Origin: Methylococcaceae bacterium UBA7658
GTDB taxonomy: Bacteria; Pseudomonadota; Gammaproteobacteria; Methylococcales; Methylomonadaceae
DNA: 20,562 nt
Direction: 5' to 3'
Assembly (NCBI GenBank): GCA_002483425.1
Contig: DLHW01000029.1
Coordinates: 31,509 to 52,070, forward strand
The translations under genes and the position numbers were made by a program. The notes under the pieces are model-generated. The model searched no databases. It saw only the letters and a program-made list of their open reading frames with translations, and had not been told where the DNA came from. Shown one piece after another: positions 1 through 6,167 of the stretch. Every line of letters begins with the position of its first letter. The stretch's first letter is position 1.

Positions 1-1083
1 TTGGTCAGGAAACCCCATTGACATATCGTATTCAATACCGGCTTGTTCTTGAGCAGTAAATAAATTATCGTAGTCGAAGGAAAGGAAATGTTGCCGAGAG
101 CCTGCTGGTTTCCCTAAGCGTCCGGACAGTAATTTGACTTCCTCAATATACCATTCAATGACTTCTGTCGAACGGAAGCTTCCGTGAAGACAAAGATCAA
201 AGCCCGCATCTAAAATACATTTTAGGTAATCACGAGTTGGGTCGTTTTCGATAAAATAATTGACATCGTTTTTATGCCTATGGCCTACGGCTACTTGAAA
301 AGATGCGTTTGCCCCTAATTCTTTTTCACGTTTGATTATATTGGGCAGGCAACCGTAAGGGTCTTGCTTACGGAGAAATGCGGTGAGTAGTCCTTTAACC
401 GCCAAATAAGCATCTATTGGATCCCGTTGCCGGATCAAGTGGCGGAGAATTGTTTTTGCACCTTGTTTAGCATTATCAAACCGGTTCACAGGTATAAAAT
501 CAACATCGTGCGATAATATCAAACTGTAGCTGGAGTTTTCAGCCCAAGTGAAAGCTTTGAATGAGTCAACGCAGTGTCTTTCGCAAACTGAGTTTAGCTC
601 GACAATAAGTTTGTTTAAATATCGATCGACAATATCTTGCGGAATACCGAAGCGGGTAAAAATACTATTGCTATATAGCTGCCGTGTCTGATCATTATTT
701 TTTTTGATGCGTTCCGGCCAAGAACAAAGAAAATAAAAAGCGTTTGCGATAAGATCGAAAGGGATAACCGGTTTTTTTAAAGAGTTAGCGTTATTTACGG
801 GAAACACTAGCGCTAAATCTTCAAAAAAGCTTACTGATTCAATTTCAATATCTTTATCGAAAAACTGCCAGCTCTCAGGGCTATGTGTGATGAATACACA
901 ACGTTCATCACACAATAATTCCCCTTCAAGTTGGCTGTACAAAAGCCACACGCCTGATAGCGGCGGTCTGGAAATGAATTCAGGTTTGATACCTTTTGCC
1001 ATAAAGAGGGTGTCAAACGTATATCGTATTTTACGGTCAACGGCTTTGCCGCAACAAAGTAAGACAGGAAGGGTTGTAGGCAC
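1..1083 (-). CDS. Polysaccharide deacetylase-like protein (CE4-related), 3' end outside the window
   Basis: The reading frame is open for 361 codons from a GTG at 1083 to the window edge, so the C-terminus is missing. After an N-terminal region of about 180 residues comes a carbohydrate-esterase-4-like core. It has S-H-D-V-D at residues 191-195 (catalytic/metal Asp region), a second block around H300-G-S302 (LHGSFRS), an R-Q-H block at 330-332 (RQHFLSFDYDN) and YDMSMGFPDQ at the cut end. This pattern belongs to a group of deacetylase-like proteins with an N-terminal extension that is common in capsule/EPS loci; family members are predicted to remove N- or O-acyl groups from sugars. The start is uncertain: a stop (TAA, 1089-1087) lies just upstream, GTG 1083 has no clear Shine-Dalgarno sequence, and ATG 1002 is an alternative that would shorten the N-terminus. 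Transcription is divergent from the beta-helix gene at 1383. The function is family-level inference and the substrate is unknown. Confidence 0.8.
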   Translation of the reverse strand, partial: MPTTLPVLLCCGKAVDRKIRYTFDTLFMAKGIKPEFISRPPLSGVWLLYSQLEGELLCDERCVFITHSPESWQFFDKDIEIESVSFFEDLALVFPVNNANSLKKPVIPFDLIANAFYFLCSWPERIKKNNDQTRQLYSNSIFTRFGIPQDIVDRYLNKLIVELNSVCERHCVDSFKAFTWAENSSYSLILSHDVDFIPVNRFDNAKQGAKTILRHLIRQRDPIDAYLAVKGLLTAFLRKQDPYGCLPNIIKREKELGANASFQVAVGHRHKNDVNYFIENDPTRDYLKCILDAGFDLCLHGSFRSTEVIEWYIEEVKLLSGRLGKPAGSRQHFLSFDYDNLFTAQEQAGIEYDMSMGFPDQ

Positions 1084-1382
1084 AAGTTAAGCATCACTTA
1101 ATTAAAGGGCTATATTATCCTGCCATTACTGCTTAATTTTAAATGATTATTTTGATTATTTATTAGGAGGTAGCAGAAAAAGTTTCAACAACGCGTTGCT
1201 AGTAAGAGTGCCGGGAAAGAGGTCTTAGGCACTATATTTTGTGATTTTGCGGGATGGCTCACAAAATCTTAGTAAGCGCTTTCGCTTCCTGGTCTACTAT
1301 TTCTTTTCGAAACTAAAATTAATTCTAAATCCATGTGACCGGTAAAATACTACCCGCTAACCCTATACTAGGAGACATCAAT
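1084..1382. promoter_or_regulatory. Divergent intergenic region with structured leader
   Basis: This non-coding stretch lies between the divergent deacetylase-like (minus) and beta-helix (plus) genes and must carry both promoters. A TATATTAT block at 1111-1118 could supply a -10 element on either strand, but no convincing -35 was found. A consensus Shine-Dalgarno AGGAGG at 1165-1170 has no usable start codon behind it. Four successive hairpins follow: 1171-1175/1197-1201, 1207-1212/1228-1233, 1236-1244/1259-1267 (9 perfect pairs) and 1274-1278/1283-1287. The real ribosome binding site of the plus gene, GGAG at 1371-1374, precedes ATG 1383 by 8 bases. Confidence 0.5.
1171..1287 (+). promoter_or_regulatory. 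Run of four hairpins, candidate structured 5' leader
   Basis: Perfect stems TAGCA/TGCTA (1171-1175/1197-1201), AGTGCC/GGCACT (1207-1212/1228-1233), ATTTTGTGA/TCACAAAAT (1236-1244/1259-1267) and AAGCG/CGCTT (1274-1278/1283-1287) follow each other with only 2 to 6 bases between them, about 95 bases ahead of the beta-helix start. I do not recognise a known riboswitch; the c-di-GMP (GEMM) consensus is not visible. It could be a structured mRNA leader, a small RNA or a regulator binding region. The strand is assumed from the downstream gene. Confidence 0.35.
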
Positions 1383-2615
1383 ATGAACTTAACAACAGTC
1401 AGAAACCAAATGATCGTGGTTTTGGCGCTTCCTTTAACTGTTTTTTCCACCGACATGATAGCTGGCACTGTATCGGCTTCCAGTTGTTCACAGGCTAATG
1501 TTTCGTCTGCTATTTCATCCGCAACGAGTGGCGACACTGTACAAGTCCCCGCCGGTACTTGTTCGTGGTCTGGATTGTCAATCAATAAAGCCGTTCATTT
1601 AAAAGGGGCGGGGACGGATCTAACGAAGATAACTTTGACGGGTGAAAACTCTGTTACCAAACAAGCTTCTGGAATTATTCGTATATCAGGTTTTGATTTT
1701 ACAAAAACGGGTGGCGGCAATCAAAGTAAAGGCTGGACAATTGGCGGGAGCTGGAAAAACGCTGAACCTGTTATTTTTCAAAACAATAATTTCACGATAT
1801 CAAATACTGGCTTATTTCTTCTACGTGTTGCAGGCGGCGTGGTTATCGCCAATAGTGTATTTACTGGAGGCTGGGATGATTCATTTATCCAGCCAAAGGA
1901 CAGCTTAGACAGCAGTGGATCATGGAAAGCTGCCGATACGATGGGTGATAAAGATACAACAGGAAAATTAAATATCTATGTAGAAAATAATACTTTCTAC
2001 GGCGGCACCAATCAAGGAATCGATTGTGATGATTCTAGCCGGTGCGTCTATCGCTATAATACTTTAACGTATTCCTCATTCAATAGTCATGGAATGGACA
2101 GTTCTCCGCAAGGCGTTAGGCATTTTGAAGTTTACAACAATACCTTTATTCATAAAGGAGGAACTACTCAGATAGCTAACCAAAATTGGGCAATTTGGAT
2201 ACGGGGCGGTACTGGGGTGATTTTTAATAATCATGTTGCCGATATGGCGGGTTCTTATTGGGGAAATAAAAAAGAGGCAATTTTATCCATACGCGGTGCC
2301 GAAGATGACCGTCCGCAAGGAACTTGTTCCCAAGTAAAGTACCCTGTTCCGCGCCAACTCGGTCAAAATTATGATGGTTCTAAATATTTTACAGATCCCA
2401 TTTATTTCTGGGGCAATACTGGAACGGTAGCTATGGAAGCGGGATGGACTTGGGGCAATCCTTGCGGATTTAACTTTAGCACCTTTTTCCAATGGGGACG
2501 GGATGGTGTTAATGGAACTGAGAAACCGGGTTATACACCTTATATTTATCCGCATCCGATTTTACAAAAAACAACTGAGACATTATTGCCCCCGTCGAAT
2601 GTATATCTAAAATAA
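1383..2615 (+). CDS. Secreted right-handed beta-helix (pectate-lyase-like) protein
   Basis: This is a 410-residue protein read from ATG 1383, chosen over the upstream in-frame ATG 1335 because GGAG (1371-1374) sits at the right distance and the shorter product begins with a signal peptide (charged start, hydrophobic core at about residues 10-22, cleavage near residues 26-30). The mature N-terminus contains the block SCSQANVSSAI..GDTVQVPAGTC, typical of secreted parallel beta-helix proteins. Repeated N/F-rich strands follow (VIFQNNNFTI, NIYVENNTFYGG, FEVYNNTFIHKGG, VIFNNHV), which are beta-helix coils. A YPHP motif near residue 389 is followed by a short tail ending PPSNVYLK. Such proteins in polysaccharide loci are candidate lyases, epimerases or glycan-binding proteins; no catalytic residues can be assigned by eye. 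Its neighbour at 3140 is a second, different beta-helix protein with a similar tail. Confidence 0.85.
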   Translation: MNLTTVRNQMIVVLALPLTVFSTDMIAGTVSASSCSQANVSSAISSATSGDTVQVPAGTCSWSGLSINKAVHLKGAGTDLTKITLTGENSVTKQASGIIRISGFDFTKTGGGNQSKGWTIGGSWKNAEPVIFQNNNFTISNTGLFLLRVAGGVVIANSVFTGGWDDSFIQPKDSLDSSGSWKAADTMGDKDTTGKLNIYVENNTFYGGTNQGIDCDDSSRCVYRYNTLTYSSFNSHGMDSSPQGVRHFEVYNNTFIHKGGTTQIANQNWAIWIRGGTGVIFNNHVADMAGSYWGNKKEAILSIRGAEDDRPQGTCSQVKYPVPRQLGQNYDGSKYFTDPIYFWGNTGTVAMEAGWTWGNPCGFNFSTFFQWGRDGVNGTEKPGYTPYIYPHPILQKTTETLLPPSNVYLK

Positions 2616-2638
2616 GTACAGTTCGTTAAAAATTTAAT

Positions 2639-2710
2639 ATTCTCCATCCAGGAAAAGGCAAGATAAATGTTTTAAATTACAACTTTAACCTTTTACTTGG
2701 GTTGGAGAAT
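2639..2710. repeat. Long imperfect hairpin just downstream of the first beta-helix gene
   Basis: The outer arms ATTCTCCA (2639-2646) and TGGAGAAT (2703-2710) pair perfectly. Pairing continues inward through 2647-2658 with 2689-2702, including AAAAGG (2653-2658) with CCTTTT (2689-2694), interrupted by a mismatch and two bulges. The loop is an AT-rich stretch of about 30 bases. The structure starts 24 bases after the stop codon. There is no T-run on the 3' side in either direction, so it is not a classical intrinsic terminator. It may be an mRNA 3' stabiliser or a small palindromic element. Confidence 0.55.
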
Positions 2711-2777
2711 AAAGTAACACCAGAATTGTATGGCAAAACTGACCTAAGAGATTTAGGACCAAATACAGGTTTTATTT

Positions 2778-2910
2778 TTAAGGAAACTCTGATTAAGTCC
2801 TTCGACAAGCTCAGGACGAACGGTAAAAGGTTGATTCCGCTCGTGGTGTACCCAGGGCATAAAAGCCTGTCGAACCATGAATGGAATTAACTTGTTCATA
2901 GTTTCCTTAA
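2778..2910. repeat. MITE/REP-like palindromic element, degenerate
   Basis: The 11-bp perfect terminal inverted repeats are TTAAGGAAACT (2778-2788) and AGTTTCCTTAA (2900-2910). Inside them, the left arm (TCCTTCGACAAGCTCAGG, then ACGAACGG to 2823) is mirrored by a damaged right arm that starts CCGCTCGT at 2837 and ends CTGTCGAACCATGA at 2880. The right arm differs in the middle (around 2845-2866), so it looks decayed or internally replaced. The core TTCGACA-GCTCAG-ACGAACGG resembles, from memory, dispersed palindromic repeats found in many copies in some proteobacterial genomes. It contains no transposase; mobilisation would have to be in trans. Confidence 0.6.
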
Positions 2911-2983
2911 TATTATTTTTTCAAATAGTGCAAAAAACGCGAAACCAATCTGAGCAGTTAGTGAAAAACACACTTTTCAGGCT

Positions 2984-3003
2984 GGAGTGCAGTGTCGCAC
3001 TCC
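2984..3003. other. Perfect 7-bp hairpin upstream of the second beta-helix gene
   Basis: GGAGTGC (2984-2990) and GCACTCC (2997-3003) flank a six-base loop, AGTGTC, 136 bases before ATG 3140. No T-run follows. It could be an operator or a leader hairpin. Confidence 0.35.
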
Positions 3004-3139
3004 ATAGGTTTAAATGCTTTTGAGAATTCTATATATAGATTTTATTCAGTCGATTTTTAATAAAAAACAACAGTCTGTTAAGCTCATATCATCGCGCTTA
3101 AAATACAATTTATCAGTAACTCACTTAAGAATTAGATTA

Positions 3140-4615
3140 ATGACTATTTTTAAATTATTAGCTTTATATATTTCAACTGGCATTCTAACTGCTAATGCCG
3201 CTGTTTATTACATTGATCAAACGGCCGGAAATGACAAAAACAGCGGGACAAGCAAGGCCAGCCCATTTAAGAATTCTCCAGGAATGGTGTCCTTCACAGG
3301 GTCGATAAGTTTAAAACCCGGGGATACGGTTTATTTTGATAGGGATGACGTCTGGACGGTCACCGGAAGTCCTCAAGGTTTGTTTTTAACCGGAGGTGTA
3401 AGTTATATCGGTGACGAATGGGAAGCCGATTCTGGAACATCGGGTTCTAGGGCCGTGATTAAGGCCGGCAACGATTTTAACAGTAATGGCGTTGTACGGT
3501 TTCGAGATCATCCTGCCATACAAACTTTATTCAAAGGTTTTAATGTCAACGCAAATAATATGTCTGCGAACGGTATCGATATCAACCATGGTTTTTGGAG
3601 CTTGATGAACGGCGCTACAAAACGAGTTGAAAATGTCGAGGTGCATCATGTTTTTACCGAACAGTCAAAAGGTGAATATAAATACGGTATCGCAATGAGC
3701 AATTGGGGGGGTAATAATGGCATCCTTGAAAATGTTGAAATAATCAATACATCAGTACATGATATCGGCCGTGACGGTATTGTGCTTTATCCCAGCGACG
3801 ACCCTAATTCAAGAATAGGCAATATAACGGTACGCGGGTGCGAAGTTTATAATACCGGGCAAGATCCTAATTACGCAGCGGGAAATGGCGGGCACGGTTT
3901 TGTTATCAAAGGTTGGGTTTATAATTCTACTATAGAGAATAATTTTGTTTACAATGTGAATGCGGCAGCAATTTTCGTTAGCGGTCCGGAAGATAACGGT
4001 ACTCAACGAGGTCCCGATAATGTCACTGTGAAAAATAACATTTTAACAACGCAATCAAATAATGGAATAATCAGGCTTTATAAAAAAGGCTCTAAAAAGC
4101 TTAAAATCCATGGCAATATTATTTACGACAATCAGTCCACTGGTGGCTTTAACCTGGGTGGAAACTCAGGGTCTCTTGATTTATTGTTGTACAATAATAC
4201 TTTTTATAACACCTTCGTAGACCTTGGAAGTCATTCATCGTCGGTAAACAGTTTTGAGTTTAAAAATAATATTGTACAATTTCCGAGCAATCAGTTAAGA
4301 AATTCAAGTGCAATTAAAAGCCTTTCTAATAATTTATTAGTAAGCGCCAATCCCGGTTTCAAAGATGTAAACAACAAACCAAACGGATTTTTAGGACAAT
4401 ATGGCGCCGATATTCGACCGAATACCGATGGTTTTTCACTAATTACTGGAAGTTCAGGAATAGATGGCGGGGTGAATTTAGCTGCATCATATAACAGTAG
4501 TATCAACAGCATCGATCGTCCAGAAGGTGCTTCCTGGGATATAGGGGCTTATGAGTTTAAAGCGGGTGGCCCCATCTTACCAAATCCGCCAACAAACCTA
4601 AGAATTACGCCTTAA
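3140..4615 (+). CDS. Secreted right-handed beta-helix repeat protein with choice-of-anchor-Q-like C-terminus
   Basis: The protein has 491 residues from ATG 3140. The open frame extends upstream to 3014, but the peptide starting at 3140 is a clean signal sequence (MTIFKLLALYISTGILTANA, cleavage near residue 20), so the first 42 codons are rejected. The mature start VYYIDQTAGNDKNSGTS is the usual opening of extracellular beta-helix proteins. Many helix coils follow (for example ENVEIINTSVHDIGRDGIVL, VTVKNNILTTQSNNGIIRL, DLLLYNNTFYNTF, FEFKNNIV). Near residues 467-473 a DIGAYEF motif matches the end of choice-of-anchor Q type domains. The last residues, NPPTNLRITP, look like the first strand of a fibronectin III domain that then stops. 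It probably acts in the periplasm or outside the cell on polysaccharide (lyase, epimerase or binding protein). The ribosome binding site is weak (TTAAGA region). Confidence 0.85.
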   Translation: MTIFKLLALYISTGILTANAAVYYIDQTAGNDKNSGTSKASPFKNSPGMVSFTGSISLKPGDTVYFDRDDVWTVTGSPQGLFLTGGVSYIGDEWEADSGTSGSRAVIKAGNDFNSNGVVRFRDHPAIQTLFKGFNVNANNMSANGIDINHGFWSLMNGATKRVENVEVHHVFTEQSKGEYKYGIAMSNWGGNNGILENVEIINTSVHDIGRDGIVLYPSDDPNSRIGNITVRGCEVYNTGQDPNYAAGNGGHGFVIKGWVYNSTIENNFVYNVNAAAIFVSGPEDNGTQRGPDNVTVKNNILTTQSNNGIIRLYKKGSKKLKIHGNIIYDNQSTGGFNLGGNSGSLDLLLYNNTFYNTFVDLGSHSSSVNSFEFKNNIVQFPSNQLRNSSAIKSLSNNLLVSANPGFKDVNNKPNGFLGQYGADIRPNTDGFSLITGSSGIDGGVNLAASYNSSINSIDRPEGASWDIGAYEFKAGGPILPNPPTNLRITP

Positions 4616-4625
4616 TTTTTGTAAA

Positions 4626-4710
4626 ACTGAGTCAGTCTACATATCAAATTGTTGATCGCTTTAGTTATGATGCTGAGTATTTAGTTTTTGGCATAAGACA
4701 TAGAACTAAA
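4626..4710 (+). promoter_or_regulatory. Palindrome and hairpin upstream of the O-antigen ligase gene
   Basis: The 100-bp gap before the ligase-like gene contains an odd palindrome, ACTGAGTCAGT (4626-4636), and a hairpin, TTTAGTT (4680-4686) with AACTAAA (4704-4710), ending five bases before ATG 4716. The hairpin would lie over the ribosome-binding position, where no Shine-Dalgarno sequence is visible. This could indicate weak or regulated translation, or be chance in AT-rich DNA. Confidence 0.25.
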
Positions 4711-4715
4711 CTTAT

Positions 4716-6113
4716 ATGCCACCTGTTTTAGCGAGTTTTCTAACCACAATTTTTATTATACTATTATTTCGGAGGGACAATCTTAGGTATGGAGATGTTC
4801 CCTCCGCGTTATGGATACCGATCATTTGGATGACAATAACGGGTTCGCGTTTCGTCTCCCAATGGCTTAATCTAGGTTCACACAGTGCCGAACAAGAAGG
4901 TACAGTTATTGATGTAATTTTTTTTCTTTCGCTAATACTGTTTGGCGCCAAGATCCTAATTGATAGAAAAATCAATTTTACGCAGTTAATCAAGCATAAT
5001 ATTGGGTTATCCTTTTTTTTAGCCTACTGTTTTATATCTATAATATGGTCTGATGATCCACTCGTTGCGACCAAACGTTATATCAAAATACTCGGCCATC
5101 CAATTATGGCTCTCATTATTCTTACCGAACCGAATCCGGGCGAAGCCCTTCGAATACTTATGAAGCGAATTGCATATTTATTGATCCCTGTATCAATACT
5201 ATTTCTTAAGTATTATCCTCAATATGGTAGGGGATTTGATCCTTGGACAGGGTCGGCTACAAACAGTGGCGCTATGTTGACTAAAAATGAATTAGGCATT
5301 ATATGCTTATTGTTCGGTCTGTTTTTTTATTGGAATCTTTTGATAGCCAAACATATCGAAGATTCCAGCGTTAAACGGGAAGAATTTTTATTGAGCGCGG
5401 TTTTTCTCGTCATGATTGGTTGGTTACAGTATATGTCGCAATGCTCAACGACTTTAGCCTGTCTCATAATTGGAATTGGCGCAACCGGTGTGGTTGGCTT
5501 TAGAATTGTCAGTAAACGCTTCATAGGCACTTATATTGTTGTAGCTGTTATTGTTGCTTTTGGCGTAGAGGTTTTGTTTAATTTTTACGAAACTGTTATA
5601 GAAATGCTAGGGGAAGACCCAACATTAACGGATCGCACGATTGTTTGGCAGGATTGTCTCGCATTAGTCGAAAACCCATTACTCGGTACGGGTTTTGAAA
5701 GTTTTTGGATGGGAGAACGTCTTGCAAAGCTTTGGGCAAAGTGGTGGTGGCATCCTAATCAAGCTCATAATGGTTACGTAGAAATGTACTTGAATTTGGG
5801 CATAATTGGGATACTTTTTTTTATATGCTTTGTTATCGATACCTTTCGTAAAATCGGCAGAGAGTTACTAACTAATTACGAATTCGCCCGCTTGAAATTT
5901 GGCTTTTTTTTCGCAATCCTCGCCCTAAATTATGCAGAAGCAACTTTTAAAGGCGTTTCAATTGTGTGGACAGTTTTTAACATTATTGCAATAGAAAACC
6001 TAAATCAGTTATCTTTTGAAGCTAAACCAAAAGCAAACAATACTGGAAAGAACAACCTTCGAAAACATACTACTTTCCGTTATAAAAAGCCAAAATTTCC
6101 TATTAATAACTAG
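4716..6113 (+). CDS. O-antigen ligase / Wzy-type polymerase family membrane protein
   Basis: A 465-residue, strongly hydrophobic protein with about ten or more membrane segments. Early features are a segment at residues 3-18 and ALWIPIIWMTITGSRFVSQW (31-50). The family's catalytic periplasmic loop is clear: LTDRTIVWQDC (304-314), NPLLGTGFESFW (320-331) and then HPNQAHNGYVEMYLNLGIIG (346-365), with H346 and H351 in the H-x4-H-N arrangement of the Wzy_C/O-antigen-ligase domain. TGSATNSGAMLTKNELG (178-194) is another signature stretch. The protein would join lipid-linked sugar repeats (polymerase) or transfer the chain to an acceptor (ligase); sequence alone does not separate these roles. An in-frame stop just upstream fixes the start at 4716. 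It is probably transcribed with or after the beta-helix genes and converges with the minus operon, leaving 54 bp between stops. Confidence 0.88.
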   Translation: MPPVLASFLTTIFIILLFRRDNLRYGDVPSALWIPIIWMTITGSRFVSQWLNLGSHSAEQEGTVIDVIFFLSLILFGAKILIDRKINFTQLIKHNIGLSFFLAYCFISIIWSDDPLVATKRYIKILGHPIMALIILTEPNPGEALRILMKRIAYLLIPVSILFLKYYPQYGRGFDPWTGSATNSGAMLTKNELGIICLLFGLFFYWNLLIAKHIEDSSVKREEFLLSAVFLVMIGWLQYMSQCSTTLACLIIGIGATGVVGFRIVSKRFIGTYIVVAVIVAFGVEVLFNFYETVIEMLGEDPTLTDRTIVWQDCLALVENPLLGTGFESFWMGERLAKLWAKWWWHPNQAHNGYVEMYLNLGIIGILFFICFVIDTFRKIGRELLTNYEFARLKFGFFFAILALNYAEATFKGVSIVWTVFNIIAIENLNQLSFEAKPKANNTGKNNLRKHTTFRYKKPKFPINN

Positions 6114-6167
6114 GTTTCGTAGCGAGGCTTGAAGTCTGACAACGAAAGAACCATGGTAAGTAGAGCG

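Larger units (their letters stand above)
2616..3139. other. Repeat-rich intergenic region between the two beta-helix genes
   Basis: This 524-bp stretch has no credible gene. It holds a long imperfect hairpin (2639-2710), a small CCTAA/TTAGG hairpin (2743-2757), a MITE-like palindromic element (2778-2910) and a 7-bp hairpin (2984-3003). A 62-codon open frame at 2702-2890 lies mostly within the repeat element and has no protein-like features. The promoter of the second beta-helix gene should lie in the distal part, but no clear sigma-70 or sigma-54 motif was found. Confidence 0.6.

Noticed and set aside
1335..1382. 16-codon N-terminal extension of the first beta-helix protein
   Set aside because: A good ribosome binding site (GGAG, 1371-1374) and a signal peptide fit ATG 1383.
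2702..2890. 62-codon plus-strand open frame between the beta-helix genes
   Set aside because: It lies largely inside the palindromic element, has no ribosome binding site and no protein-like pattern.
3014..3139. 42-codon N-terminal extension of the second beta-helix protein
   Set aside because: It would place a basic, non-signal segment before a clear signal peptide beginning at ATG 3140.
6114..6167. Bidirectional terminator between the convergent genes
   Set aside because: Only a six-base inverted repeat, TTTCGT (6115-6120) / ACGAAA (6142-6147), with a 21-base loop and no T-run is present; too weak to call.
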